This document shows positions 27,730 through 36,704 of a DNA stretch of 64,000 bases, one piece after another. Source of the stretch: Prevotellaceae bacterium UBA4361 (GTDB taxonomy: Bacteria > Bacteroidota > Bacteroidia > Bacteroidales > Bacteroidaceae); contig DGSN01000018.1 in NCBI GenBank assembly GCA_002393575.1, positions 12,467 through 76,466 on the forward strand, read 5' to 3'. The position numbers were made by a program, and so were the translations under genes. The notes under the pieces were generated by a model. The model saw only the letters and a list, made by a program, of their open reading frames with translations, was not told the DNA's origin and searched no databases. The stretch's first letter is position 1; every line of letters begins with the position of its first letter.

Positions 27730-28230
27730 GTGGTTTCTGCTGAGAGTTTTAAGAAGCAGTTCCTCCCTCATAGTGAGGTGATGTATCGTGCAGCCTACCG
27801 CCTTCTGGATAATGCCCAGGATGCAGAGGACATGGTGCAGGAGGCATTCATACGCTTGTGGGAAAAACGAGAAACTGCTATGCAGGCTGACAACGCCGAG
27901 GCTTATTGTGTGGCTTTGACCAAGAATCTCTGCATCGACCGCCTACGGCTGAAACGACTGGACTATGCCAATACTCCCCCCGAAAACCTGGAACTGCCCG
28001 ACGAGTCGAATCTGCAACATAACATCGAACGGCGCGACCGACTGGAGGTCGCTCAAAGGGCGTTGGGCAAGTTGCCGAAACGACAGCAGGAAGTGGTAAA
28101 ACTCTATGATTTTGAAGGTCGGAGTGTGAAAGAGATTCAAGAAGAAACGGGACTGACCAACGTGAACATCCGTGTGCTGCTCAGTAGGGCACACCAAAAA
28201 CTTAAAAACCTTTTCAACAATGAAGAATGA
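27730..28230 (+). CDS. ECF-type RNA polymerase sigma factor
   Basis: 166 residues with the sigma-70 family layout: region 2 (YRAAYRLLDNAQDAEDMVQEAF and then RLWEKRE, typical -10 recognition) and region 4 (LPKRQQEVVKLYDFEGRSVKEIQEETG, helix-turn-helix). There is no region 1 or 3, as expected for an ECF sigma. The only suitable start is GTG 27730; the next ATG would cut into region 2. The last codons overlap the next gene by eleven bases. Confidence 0.9.
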   Translation: MVSAESFKKQFLPHSEVMYRAAYRLLDNAQDAEDMVQEAFIRLWEKRETAMQADNAEAYCVALTKNLCIDRLRLKRLDYANTPPENLELPDESNLQHNIERRDRLEVAQRALGKLPKRQQEVVKLYDFEGRSVKEIQEETGLTNVNIRVLLSRAHQKLKNLFNNEE

Positions 28231-28567
28231 ACAAGACATACGCATCCCAGAGGGACTGAATCAACGCCTTTCGTCGCTCATCGACGAACTCGACGCACAG
28301 GAACGTAAGCGAAAAAGTATTCGTCTCCGTTGGTGGAGTACGGTTTCCGTCGCTGCTTGTGTAGCACTCGCCATTGGCATTGGAGTTCACACGCATTCCC
28401 AAGACAAGAAACTGATTGAAGTGAACTCTGTTGAAGAGGCGCAAATACAAACGGAGCGAGCTTTAATGGCTTTTTCACAAGCTCTCAACAAAGGACTCAA
28501 ACAAATAGAAAAAGCGGACGAAACCACTGTCCGCGTCAACGAAAGTTTTCAAAATTGCATCAAATAA
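28220..28567 (+). CDS. Putative membrane-anchored anti-sigma factor
   Basis: 115 residues, starting ATG 28220 in the overlapping frame (MKNEQDIRIPEGLNQRLSSL). A cytoplasmic N-terminus is followed by one hydrophobic segment (WWSTVSVAACVALAIGIG, about residues 37-55). A charged helical periplasmic part comes after. Size, topology and the overlap with the ECF gene suggest an anti-sigma factor, although no known anti-sigma motif is visible. Confidence 0.65.
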   Translation: MKNEQDIRIPEGLNQRLSSLIDELDAQERKRKSIRLRWWSTVSVAACVALAIGIGVHTHSQDKKLIEVNSVEEAQIQTERALMAFSQALNKGLKQIEKADETTVRVNESFQNCIK

Positions 28568-28645
28568 TAAGTGAAGGTCAAAAGTCAAAGGTCAAAGGCG
28601 ACCATAGTCCTCAGACCTTAGACCTTAGACTCAAAAACTCAAAAT
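28568..28645. repeat. Heptamer array (AAGGTCA/GACCTTA family)
   Basis: AAAGTCA/AAGGTCA units then AGACCTTAGACCTTAGACTC, foldable into a hairpin, upstream of the DUF4252 gene. Confidence 0.65.
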
Positions 28646-28648
28646 GAC

Positions 28649-29101
28649 ATGAAACGATTCCAAATACTTCTCTTTGCGTTCATTCTGTCTGCCTCTGCTT
28701 TTGCGCAAAAAGAATTTATCGACAAGTTAGGCAACATCGATGGTGTGACATCTGTCTATGTATCCAAAACCATGCTGAAACTACTTCCCCAACTCGACGT
28801 TAAGGAGCTGAACTTAAAAAAAATCTCTCAAAAGATGGATGGCGTGGAGATTCTCACCGCAGAAAATCAGAATGCTGCCAAAAAGTTGAAATCTGGTGCG
28901 TTATCCTACCTTCAAAAAAACAAATACGAGCAACTGATGGAAGTGAAAGACGGGAAGGACAACACCATCATTTACATGAAACAAAAGAACAAGGATTATT
29001 CCTCTTTTGTGCTTCTCAGTGCCGATGGAAACCATACAGGCTTCACACTCATTGCTCTCTCCGGTTCCCTCACATTGGAAGACATTCAAAGTATCAGGTA
29101 A
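28649..29101 (+). CDS. DUF4252 secreted protein
   Basis: 150 residues with signal peptide MKRFQILLFAFILSASAFA. Then IDKLGNIDGVTSVYVSKTMLK, a beta-sheet body, and a C-terminal FVLLSADGNHTGFTLIALSG typical of DUF4252, a Bacteroidetes family of unknown function usually next to ECF sigma genes. It completes a four-gene set with the preceding genes. Confidence 0.8.
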   Translation: MKRFQILLFAFILSASAFAQKEFIDKLGNIDGVTSVYVSKTMLKLLPQLDVKELNLKKISQKMDGVEILTAENQNAAKKLKSGALSYLQKNKYEQLMEVKDGKDNTIIYMKQKNKDYSSFVLLSADGNHTGFTLIALSGSLTLEDIQSIR

Positions 29102-29172
29102 TAAAAAACATCGCACTGCGTGCAGGACTTCTCTGATGATTCTGAATTGAATAATCGTCATGAAACGTACAA

Positions 29173-29236
29173 AGTGCAAGGAACAAGGTACACAGTCTAA
29201 CGCGGAGCGTGAAACGTGTACCTTGTTCCTTGTACT
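29173..29236. terminator. Long inverted repeat between convergent genes, probable bidirectional terminator
   Basis: AGTGCAAGGAACAAGGTACA at 29173 pairs with a matching right arm at 29216-29236 (20 of 21 positions). T-rich sequence follows on the plus side. Confidence 0.6.
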
Positions 29237-29317
29237 TTTACTTTATATATAATCTGTGTCCATCAGTGTCATCTGTGGTTTATAACAGACGACTCGTGGC
29301 TGAAAGGCAAAACCGAG

Positions 29318-30160
29318 TTATTTGAGGTCGGTGATGAGGTAGAAGTCCTGGTCGCCGTAGTCCTGGTTCTCGCCGCCCATACCCCAGATGAAAGTGTAGT
29401 TGCTGGTGGCAGCAGCAGAGTGGATGGACCATTCAGGTGAGAGGACAGCCTGGTCACCCTTCATCCAGATGTGGCGAGTCTCTTCGATTTCGCCCATGAA
29501 GTGACAAACAGCTTGGTCTTCTGGCACTTCGAAGTAAAAGTATGCCTCCATGCGGCGAGAGTGAACGTGAGCAGGCATCGTGTTCCACACGCTTCCTGGC
29601 TTCAGTTCGGTCATTCCCATTTGCAGCTGGCAAGAGTCGAGCACCTTCTGCACAATCATGCGGTTGATGACACGGTCGTTCGAGCCTTCCAAGCTACCGA
29701 GCGCGAGGATGTCGGCATCAGCCTTCGTCACCTTCTTCGTAGGGTATTCCTTGTGAGCAGTGGTCGAGTTGATGTAGAACTTAGCTGGCTTCTCTGGGTC
29801 AGCACTGATGAATGTCACGTCGCGGTCGCCACGTCCGATGTAGAGAGCCTCCTTGTAGTCGAGTTCATAAACTTCTTCGCCCACTTTCACGCATCCCTTA
29901 CCACCGACATTGAAAATGCCCACCTCGCGGCGAGTGGTAAAATAAGGAGCCTTCAGCGGGTCGATAGCCTCCAGCTTGAGTTCTTCCTTCACAGGCTTGG
30001 CACCGCCTACAATCATGCGGTCGTACATGGAATAAACCAAATTCACTTCGTCGTCAGAGAATACCTTCTCAATGAGAAAGTCGCGGCGCAGACGCTTCGT
30101 GTCATAGTTCTTCGCGTCCTCTGGATGCGCCGCAAAGCGGATTTCATAATTTGTCTTCAT
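29318..30160 (-). CDS. kduI: 5-dehydro-4-deoxy-D-glucuronate isomerase (KduI)
   Basis: 280 residues, the usual family length. The cupin zinc site is visible in [16 protein letters not shown] and in WSIHSA. It isomerises 5-keto-4-deoxyuronate in the pectin/unsaturated uronate pathway, in the cytoplasm. The next pathway enzyme (KduD-like) is far away at 57.8 kb, so the steps are not in one operon here. It lies about 200 nt downstream of trpB2 on the same strand, across an octamer array. Confidence 0.93.
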   Translation of the reverse strand: MKTNYEIRFAAHPEDAKNYDTKRLRRDFLIEKVFSDDEVNLVYSMYDRMIVGGAKPVKEELKLEAIDPLKAPYFTTRREVGIFNVGGKGCVKVGEEVYELDYKEALYIGRGDRDVTFISADPEKPAKFYINSTTAHKEYPTKKVTKADADILALGSLEGSNDRVINRMIVQKVLDSCQLQMGMTELKPGSVWNTMPAHVHSRRMEAYFYFEVPEDQAVCHFMGEIEETRHIWMKGDQAVLSPEWSIHSAAATSNYTFIWGMGGENQDYGDQDFYLITDLK

Positions 30161-30164
30161 GTTT

Positions 30165-30360
30165 ATTTAAGTTTTTAAGTTTTTGAGTTTCTGAGTTTTT
30201 GAGTTTTTAGTAGAGAAGAGTAAGTTTGTTAAACTTTAAGCTCTAAACTTTAAACTTTTTATTTGAGTTTCTGTGTTTATAAGTTTTTGAGTTATTCCAT
30301 AGTCCTCATCTACTTCATCGAGAACAGAAAAACTTAAAAACTTAAAAACTCAAAAACTAA
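30165..30360. repeat. Octamer/heptamer array between trpB2 and kduI
   Basis: AAGTTTTT/GAGTTTTT octamers, then a segment with GTAGAGAAGAGTAAGTTTG related to the frdC-frdA gap, then TAAACTT heptamers and AAAAACTT units in the inverted sense. Confidence 0.6.
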
Positions 30361-31728
30361 TTAGATGATTTTCTCCAGTTCGTCAATGTTCTTCTGCACG
30401 TCGGCATCGGTGAGCTCATAGTTCTGCAAACCGCCAGCGAAGTACTGGTCGTAGGCAGTCATGTCGATGAGTCCGTGGCCAGAGAGGTTGAAGAGGATGA
30501 CCTTCTCTTCGCCAGTCTCCTTGCACTTCTTCGCCTCGCGAATCGTGGCAGCGATGGCGTGGCACGACTCTGGAGCTGGGATGATGCCTTCAGCACGAGC
30601 GAAGAGTGTACCAGCCTCGAAGGTCTCCAGCTGAGGAATGTCAACGGCACGCATCAAACCGTCCTTCAGCAACTGGCTGACAATCACGCCAGCACCGTGG
30701 TAGCGCAGACCGCCAGCGTGGATGTTGGCAGGGCGGAAGTTGTGGCCCAGCGTGAACATAGGCAGCAGAGGAGTGTAGCCTGTTTCGTCACCGAAGTCGT
30801 ACTGGAACACACCGCGAGTCAACTTAGGGCAAGATGCTGGTTCAGCAGCCACGAAGTCAATCTTCTTGCCTTCCTTGATGGTGTGGCGCATGAATGGGAA
30901 AGCGATACCGCCGAAGTTGGAACCGCCACCGAAACAAGCAATCACCATGTCAGGATATTCGCCAGCCATTGCCATCTGCTTCTCAGCCTCCAGACCGATG
31001 ATGGACTGGTGCAGGCTCACATGGCTCAGCACCGAACCAAGCGTGTATTTGCAGTTTGGCGTAGTCATAGCCAACTCGATAGCTTCCGAAATGGCAGTGC
31101 CGAGCGACCCCTGGTGGTTAGGATATTTAGTGAGGATGTCCTTTCCCGCACGGGTTGACATGGATGGCGAAGGAGTGACCTGCGCACCGAATGTCTGCAT
31201 GATGCTGCGGCGATAAGGCTTCTGCTCGTAGGAAATCTTCACCTGATAAACAGCGCATTCCAGTCCGAACACCTTGGCAGCATAGCTCAGTGCAGCACCC
31301 CATTGGCCAGCACCCGTCTCAGTTGTCACGTTGGTCACGCCCTGCATCTTGTTGTAGTAAGCCTGAGGCAGTGCCGAATTCAGCTTGTGGCTACCCACAG
31401 GGCTCACACTCTCGTTCTTGAAGTAGATGTGAGCAGGAGTGCCGAGTGCTTCCTCCAATCCGTAAGCACGAACGAGCGGTGTAGAGCGGTAATACTTATA
31501 CATCTCCCTCACTTGCTCAGGGATGTCAATCCAAGCGTCCGTCTGGTTCAATTCTTGGCGTGCTAACTCTTCTGCAAAAATAGGGTATAAGTCCTCTGGC
31601 TTCAGAGGCTCTTTGGTTGCTGGGTTCAGTGGAGGCAAAGGTTTGTTGACCATGTCGGCTTGGATGTTGTACCACTGCGTAGGAATCTCCGATTCAGGGA
31701 GAATGAAGCGTTTCGTTCTGTTGCTCAT
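30361..31728 (-). CDS. trpB: Tryptophan synthase beta chain, TrpB2 type
   Basis: 455 residues, the long TrpB2 form. The PLP lysine lies in VSPVGSHKLNSALPQA. The Gly-rich phosphate loop is FGGGSNFGG, and the substrate-side TETGAGQWG is present. It joins indole and serine to make tryptophan, or works as a standalone salvage enzyme. The absence of trpA nearby is usual for TrpB2. The start ATG 31728 is supported by the conserved N-terminus SNRTKRFILPES. Confidence 0.92.
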   Translation of the reverse strand: MSNRTKRFILPESEIPTQWYNIQADMVNKPLPPLNPATKEPLKPEDLYPIFAEELARQELNQTDAWIDIPEQVREMYKYYRSTPLVRAYGLEEALGTPAHIYFKNESVSPVGSHKLNSALPQAYYNKMQGVTNVTTETGAGQWGAALSYAAKVFGLECAVYQVKISYEQKPYRRSIMQTFGAQVTPSPSMSTRAGKDILTKYPNHQGSLGTAISEAIELAMTTPNCKYTLGSVLSHVSLHQSIIGLEAEKQMAMAGEYPDMVIACFGGGSNFGGIAFPFMRHTIKEGKKIDFVAAEPASCPKLTRGVFQYDFGDETGYTPLLPMFTLGHNFRPANIHAGGLRYHGAGVIVSQLLKDGLMRAVDIPQLETFEAGTLFARAEGIIPAPESCHAIAATIREAKKCKETGEEKVILFNLSGHGLIDMTAYDQYFAGGLQNYELTDADVQKNIDELEKII

Positions 31729-31764
31729 GATTGTGAGATTTTTACTGAATTAATAATGGTTTTT

Positions 31765-31858
31765 AATTAGGTCTGAGGTCTAAGGTCTGAGGTCTAAGGT
31801 CGTCTTTGACCTTTGACTTTAAGCCTTTGACCTTCGACTTTTGACCTTTGACTTTTAA
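31765..31858. repeat. Heptamer array in the trpB2 leader
   Basis: Strictly phased units CTGAGGT/CTAAGGT then GACCTTT/GACTTTA/GACCTTC/GACTTTT; the two halves are complementary. It lies inside the trpB2 5' leader given the promoter below. Confidence 0.7.
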
Positions 31859-31877
31859 AATGATTAGTGCTTCGGTG

Positions 31878-31909
31878 CAAAGGTACACATTTTTTGTATT
31901 CTTACCAAA
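31878..31909 (-). promoter_or_regulatory. Promoter of trpB2
   Basis: On the minus strand TTTG (31909-31906), 20-nt spacer, TACCTTTG (31885-31878). The leader would be about 140 nt and include the heptamer array. Confidence 0.65.
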
Positions 31910-32059
31910 CACTTTAGTTTTGTTTTCCTGCGAATGACCAAGAAAACAAAGGCAAATCCATTGCCACAACGACAAAAACTCTCTGCGAGAACGATGCAAG
32001 CACGATTGCGTTGGGAACGACGAGCGGAGAGTTTTCGAACCTACTCAAGCTCTCTTCTG

Positions 32060-32215
32060 ATGGTGCTGCATCGTTCTTTCGCTTTTGCTGAATTTTCGAG
32101 CGCTCGTTTTTATTCAGGTGAGCCCTCGTTTGAGTTCAAGCGAGGGCTCGTTTGAATATCGCCGAGCCCTCGCTTAACTAGTTATATCGCAAGCGCGGTT
32201 CAGTCAGTGCTCATT
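32060..32215. repeat. Four-core 22-nt-pitch element, copy 3
   Basis: Cores CGAGCGCTCG, TGAGCCCTCG, CGAGGGCTCG and CGAGCCCTCG start at 32097, 32119, 32141 and 32163. Right flank with ATCGCAAGCGCGGTTCAGT and GTGCTCATTC is nearly the same as in copy 2. Confidence 0.87.
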
Positions 32216-32224
32216 CCTCAAGCA

Positions 32225-32450
32225 CTAAAAGCTAATAAACCCACGAAAATTGGCGGGGATTATGTTTTTATTTTAACGCGAATTGTCGTGAATTATCCGT
32301 GAATTTTTCGTAAATTATTTTTTTTGTTCGCGGGAAGAGAAATAAATTCATGAAAATTCGCGGATAATTTACGGTAATTCATGTTTTTTATTTTAACACG
32401 AATGACCGTGAATTTTCCGTAAATTGTCCGTGATTTTTTTTGTGATTGTA
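32225..32450. repeat. Palindromic ATTCATG/CGTGAATT repeat cluster, locus 2
   Basis: Two copies of the repeat seen at 24.56-24.85 kb follow copy 3 of the four-core element in the same order and orientation. Confidence 0.75.
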
Positions 32451-32557
32451 AAGAAGTGGATGGGTGTGTGAAATACAATATAGACTTTATAAATATAAGG
32501 TATATAGGGGTGGTTATGTTAATTTTTTGGGAGAAGTGACGGAAAATTGTTATTTCG

Positions 32558-32590
32558 TTTGCATAGTTTAGTTTAATTTTTATATATTTG
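32558..32590 (+). promoter_or_regulatory. Promoter of the 1229-aa secreted-protein gene
   Basis: TTTG (32558-32561), 21-nt spacer, TATATTTG (32583-32590), 76 nt ahead of the start codon. Confidence 0.65.
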
Positions 32591-32666
32591 CCACCGATAT
32601 TGACTAACAAGCGTCTAACAATAGATTTTATTCATATTTTTCTTAACTAACTTAATTTCACACATT

Positions 32667-35600
32667 ATGAAGCAAAAATTTTTACTTCTCGGTGCTGCAT
32701 TGATGATGTCGGCTACGGTGTTCGCTCAGTGGACGAAGCCTGTACCATCAAGTACGCAGGACATGGTTGATGATGGCGAAACGATTCAGTTCCTCTACAA
32801 TCCAGGGGCTGGTGGCTTCTTGGCTGGTGCTAACGACTACAACACTCGCGCATCTGTTGCTGCTTTTGGCGACTCTATCCGCATGGCTCAGGCTTATGAG
32901 GATGATGAGAAGACGGTTCCGCTGGGAACTTGGAACATTGGTTGCTGGCCTTCTGTAAAGAATGCTTGGCTCTACGTGTCTTGCAACGCTTGGGATGCTA
33001 TGTGGGTGGATGCTCCAGAACCTTTCACAAGCGACGCTTATCCTGGCACTGACGGCTGGATTGTGGAGAAGCAGGGCAATTCGTACAAGTTCAAGAACAA
33101 CGCTGTCACTTCTGCCACTGCTGGTTATTGGGGTGTTGCAGAGGTGTTCAAGAAGACTAAGGGCGACACTCGCCTTTACATCTACGACGGCAGTGCGACT
33201 TATACTGACGAGTCGGGCGATGAAATCTTGGAAGACCAGCCTGTGTTTGAGGGCGCATTCTATGATGAATGGGTTTTCATCTCGGTTGACGAGTACAAGA
33301 CTTTCCAGCCAAAGGTGGCTGCTTATCAGGCTGCTCTGAAGCTGAAGGCTACGCTCGATGCTGCCAAGGCTGAGTATTCGTTCCTCGACTTCTCTGCTCC
33401 TGAGGCTGTGTATAACAACACGGGTTCTACTGCTGAACAGCTTGCTGCTGCTGAGGCTGAGGTGACTGCTATCATCGTGAACTACAAGGCTTCGCTTGCT
33501 TCGTTCGATGAGCCTCTCGACTTGACTGACCAGATTGGTGACGGTTCTTCTGTTACTCCTTGGATTCAGGAGTTCACGGGTTCGGGCACAACAGGTTCGC
33601 ACACTACCAACACTTGGTCAACTGAAGCTCCTGGTGACGGTACCGACATGACTACTCCATTCATTGAGCACTGGACTGGTTCGGGCGGTATTCTTTCCGA
33701 CCAGAAGATTTATCAGAAACTTCCAAACCTTGCTCCAGGTCTCTACAAGTTCACTGTGGATGCCCGCGTTTATAGCGAGGCAGAACAGCTGAAGTCGTTC
33801 GAAGGCATCAAGATGTTCTTCGGCAACGACAGCATCAACCTTCAGGACGAAGTTGACCTCTACTATTCGGGTTCGAAGAGTGTGCTCTGGTCGAAGAACT
33901 ACTTCAGCATCATTGCTATCTTGACTGAGGCTGGCGATGTGGAACTTGGTTTCGACATCAAGAACGCTAACTTTAACTGGCTTGCTTTCAAGAACACCAG
34001 TCTCACTTACTACGGTAACGAGAACTGCGAAGAGAATGCTTTGAAGCTGTTCAAGGCTGGTTACAAGTACGACAGAATGAGTGCTGACACCATCGCTGCA
34101 CAAGTTGCTCTGATTGATGCTTACAACGCTGCTGTTGATGCATTCGACGCTGCTACTGCTAAGGATGAAATCAAGGCTGCCGCTGCTGCTGCAGACGCTG
34201 CTGAGAAGGCAGTGAAGGACAATGTGGCTGCTTACGAGAAAATCGCTAAGAAGATTGGCGAATGGGAAGCAAACCTTGACTCTCACACTGATCTTGCTGG
34301 TGAGGAATGGGATGCATTCTCCGACTTCATGCAGATTGACAACGAGGAGGATGGTGCTGACTTCACGGCTGAACATCCTGAATACCCAACTCCTATCGCT
34401 CTCGTGCTCCAGGAGAAGATTGAGAACGGCGAATATCCTCTGAACACGGAGGAAATCAACGCTTATATCTCTACGGTTGACTCTCTCTATTCTTCTGCTG
34501 TTGCTCACAGTCTTGTTCCTGGTACTGACTGCACCGACATGCTCACCAACCCTGCATTCGGTAGCAACACAGGTTCTTACTCTACTACAGGCTGGACAGG
34601 TTCGGCTGCCCTCGGTGGTTTGAGCGACTATATGTGTGCAGAGCGTTACGACACAACGGTTGACTTCTATCAGACGGTGAAGGGTGCTCCTGCTGGTCTC
34701 TACAAGATTGAGACTCACGCATTCGTTCGCCCTGCTGCCAATGGTGGCTACGACGGTACAGAGGACATCAACTGCTGGCTCTACATGAACAACTTCCGTT
34801 CTACTGTTCAGAACATCATGAACGATGTGATACCAGAGGATCAGGCTGTTGACCACGTGAACTGCTACCTCGACATGACTGACGAACCATACTGGCCATC
34901 GAACACTTGGACAACTGGTTACGACTATCTGGCAAGTGGCTACAATGCTGCTGGCGAGGCTGTTTCGGGTTATGTTCCTAACTGTATGATTGGTGCTGCT
35001 TACGCATTCCGCGCTGGTCGCTACGGTGTTTCCACTTACGGACTTGTTGGTGATGGCGAAGACATGAAGATTGGTATCACTTCTGACGGTCAGAAGGTTC
35101 ACTGGTTCCTCTTCTCTGGCTTCAAGCTCACATACGTTGGTAAGGATGCTGAGGCTATCAATGAGATTCTTCCTACTTACGTGACTGAACTTGAAAACTA
35201 CTTGAACGAGAACAGTTCGGACATGACTCAGCCTGTTGTTGACGAGGCTACTAAGGTGCTCGACAAGGCACAGGGCTTGATTGGCAGCGCAGATGCTGAT
35301 GCTCTTTGGGAGGTTCTCCAGGAAACTAACAATGCGCTCACAGCTGCTAAGGCAAACAAGGCTGCTTGTGATGCTTACAAGGCTGCTTATGATGATCTGA
35401 TGATTGCTGCAAGCGATGCTGAGGCAAACATCCAGGCTCTCCAAAAATTCAGCGAAGAAGAGGAGACGTTCAACAACTACGCAGACCTCACCACAGAGGA
35501 AATCGTTGCTCTCACAGAAAAGGCTGTTGCTCTCACTGCTGACCTGAAGATGCCTAACGGCGAGGCTTCGGATGAAAATCCTCTCGACTACACGGCTCTC

Positions 35601-36356
35601 ATCACGAACCCAGACTTCGAGGATGGCAACAACAATGGTTGGGCAGGTACAGCTCCTGGCGGTTACAGCAGCGGTACTCCTGAAATCTACAACCAGGCAT
35701 TCGACATCCACCAGACTCTCCACCTCCCAGCAGGTACATTCCAGCTCTCAGTTCAGGCATTCAACCGTAAGCCAGCTCAGGGCCCTCAGGCAGACTACGA
35801 TGCTTGGAAGGCAGGCGAGAAGGCTTCTTACCAGAATGCTTACCTCTATGCAACAGTTGGCGAGAAGACATATTCAGAGACTCTCTGCATGATTGCAGAA
35901 GGCGCTCAGAACTCGCAGTGGCTTGGTGACAACTGGTCAACTATCGACACTGGCGAAAAGGACGAAGCTGAACAGGCAATCAATGTTTACACTCCTCAGA
36001 ACCTCTCAACGGCTCACGAATATCTGAACGCTGAGTATGACGAGGATGGCAACGAGACGACTCTCTACCTCAACACGCTGACATTCACACTCGCAGAGAC
36101 AAGCGATGTTGTCATTGGTCTGAAGGCTCTCACTGGCGACAACTGGTGTGCATTCGACAACTGGCATCTGCTCTACTTCGGTACAGACAGCAAGAAGGAA
36201 GACAGTGGTGACGCTGTTGCTATCGATGGCGTTGGCATCAACACTCCTGTTGAGGCTATCTACACTGTATCTGGTACTCGCGTAAGCCGCCTGCAGAAGG
36301 GTGTGAACATTGTTCGCTTGAGCAATGGCACTATCCAGAAGGTGCTCGTGAAGTAA
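32667..36356 (+). CDS. Very large secreted protein, helical and jelly-roll domains
   Basis: 1229 residues with signal peptide MKQKFLLLGAALMMSATVFA. After a first beta-rich region come repeated modules. Two share the wording LPNLAPGLYKFTVDARVYSE and AGLYKIETHAFVRPA, and a third LHLPAGTFQLSVQAFNRKPA; these look like carbohydrate-binding-type jelly rolls. Between them are Ala/Lys/Asp-rich helical stretches, probably FIVAR-like or coiled coil. The tail reads YTVSGTRVSRLQKGVNIVRL and ends QKVLVK, as in the other secreted proteins here. A structural or binding role at the cell surface is inferred. Confidence 0.75.
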   Translation: MKQKFLLLGAALMMSATVFAQWTKPVPSSTQDMVDDGETIQFLYNPGAGGFLAGANDYNTRASVAAFGDSIRMAQAYEDDEKTVPLGTWNIGCWPSVKNAWLYVSCNAWDAMWVDAPEPFTSDAYPGTDGWIVEKQGNSYKFKNNAVTSATAGYWGVAEVFKKTKGDTRLYIYDGSATYTDESGDEILEDQPVFEGAFYDEWVFISVDEYKTFQPKVAAYQAALKLKATLDAAKAEYSFLDFSAPEAVYNNTGSTAEQLAAAEAEVTAIIVNYKASLASFDEPLDLTDQIGDGSSVTPWIQEFTGSGTTGSHTTNTWSTEAPGDGTDMTTPFIEHWTGSGGILSDQKIYQKLPNLAPGLYKFTVDARVYSEAEQLKSFEGIKMFFGNDSINLQDEVDLYYSGSKSVLWSKNYFSIIAILTEAGDVELGFDIKNANFNWLAFKNTSLTYYGNENCEENALKLFKAGYKYDRMSADTIAAQVALIDAYNAAVDAFDAATAKDEIKAAAAAADAAEKAVKDNVAAYEKIAKKIGEWEANLDSHTDLAGEEWDAFSDFMQIDNEEDGADFTAEHPEYPTPIALVLQEKIENGEYPLNTEEINAYISTVDSLYSSAVAHSLVPGTDCTDMLTNPAFGSNTGSYSTTGWTGSAALGGLSDYMCAERYDTTVDFYQTVKGAPAGLYKIETHAFVRPAANGGYDGTEDINCWLYMNNFRSTVQNIMNDVIPEDQAVDHVNCYLDMTDEPYWPSNTWTTGYDYLASGYNAAGEAVSGYVPNCMIGAAYAFRAGRYGVSTYGLVGDGEDMKIGITSDGQKVHWFLFSGFKLTYVGKDAEAINEILPTYVTELENYLNENSSDMTQPVVDEATKVLDKAQGLIGSADADALWEVLQETNNALTAAKANKAACDAYKAAYDDLMIAASDAEANIQALQKFSEEEETFNNYADLTTEEIVALTEKAVALTADLKMPNGEASDENPLDYTALITNPDFEDGNNNGWAGTAPGGYSSGTPEIYNQAFDIHQTLHLPAGTFQLSVQAFNRKPAQGPQADYDAWKAGEKASYQNAYLYATVGEKTYSETLCMIAEGAQNSQWLGDNWSTIDTGEKDEAEQAINVYTPQNLSTAHEYLNAEYDEDGNETTLYLNTLTFTLAETSDVVIGLKALTGDNWCAFDNWHLLYFGTDSKKEDSGDAVAIDGVGINTPVEAIYTVSGTRVSRLQKGVNIVRLSNGTIQKVLVK

Positions 36357-36371
36357 TGTTTGCGAATGATT

Positions 36372-36456
36372 AGGAGTGAGGAATGATTTTCTCACTTCTA
36401 ACTCCTAATTAAATTTTGAAGCTCCCAGCAAAGAAGATGTGCTGGGGGCTTCTTTT
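36372..36456 (+). terminator. Terminator after the 1229-aa gene
   Basis: GAAGC-TCCCAGCA pairs with TGCTGGG-GGCTTC (36418-36452), followed by TTTTG. A weaker inverted repeat TTAGGAGT/ACTCCTAA precedes it at 36370-36410. Confidence 0.7.
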
Positions 36457-36464
36457 GTTGATGA

Positions 36465-36520
36465 TGGGCGGGATGGGGTTAATGGGCGGGATGGGGTTGA
36501 TGGGAAGTATGGGGCTGAAA
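36465..36520 (+). repeat. G-rich tandem repeat upstream of leuS
   Basis: An 18-20 nt unit containing GGGCGGGATGGGGTT is repeated two to three times (last unit diverged). About eight G-runs of three or more lie within 50 nt, giving G-quadruplex potential on the plus strand. Confidence 0.65.
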
Positions 36521-36564
36521 ATCAAAAATTTGAATGATAATTTTTTTATGCGCTGATTTTGCGC

Positions 36565-36572
36565 TATCTTTG
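36565..36572 (+). promoter_or_regulatory. -7 box of leuS
   Basis: TATCTTTG fits TAnnTTTG; no clear -33 was seen. It is 133 nt before the start. Confidence 0.45.
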
Positions 36573-36704
36573 CAGAGAATTTTTGTGGAAACGGTTGCGG
36601 CATGGCAAGAGAGGTCTTTTGCTATGCTGTTTTGGCGTGTTTTCTACAAATAATTCTGATGACTCACATAATTAGCAAGTGGAAAATTCGTTATAATAAA
36701 AGAT

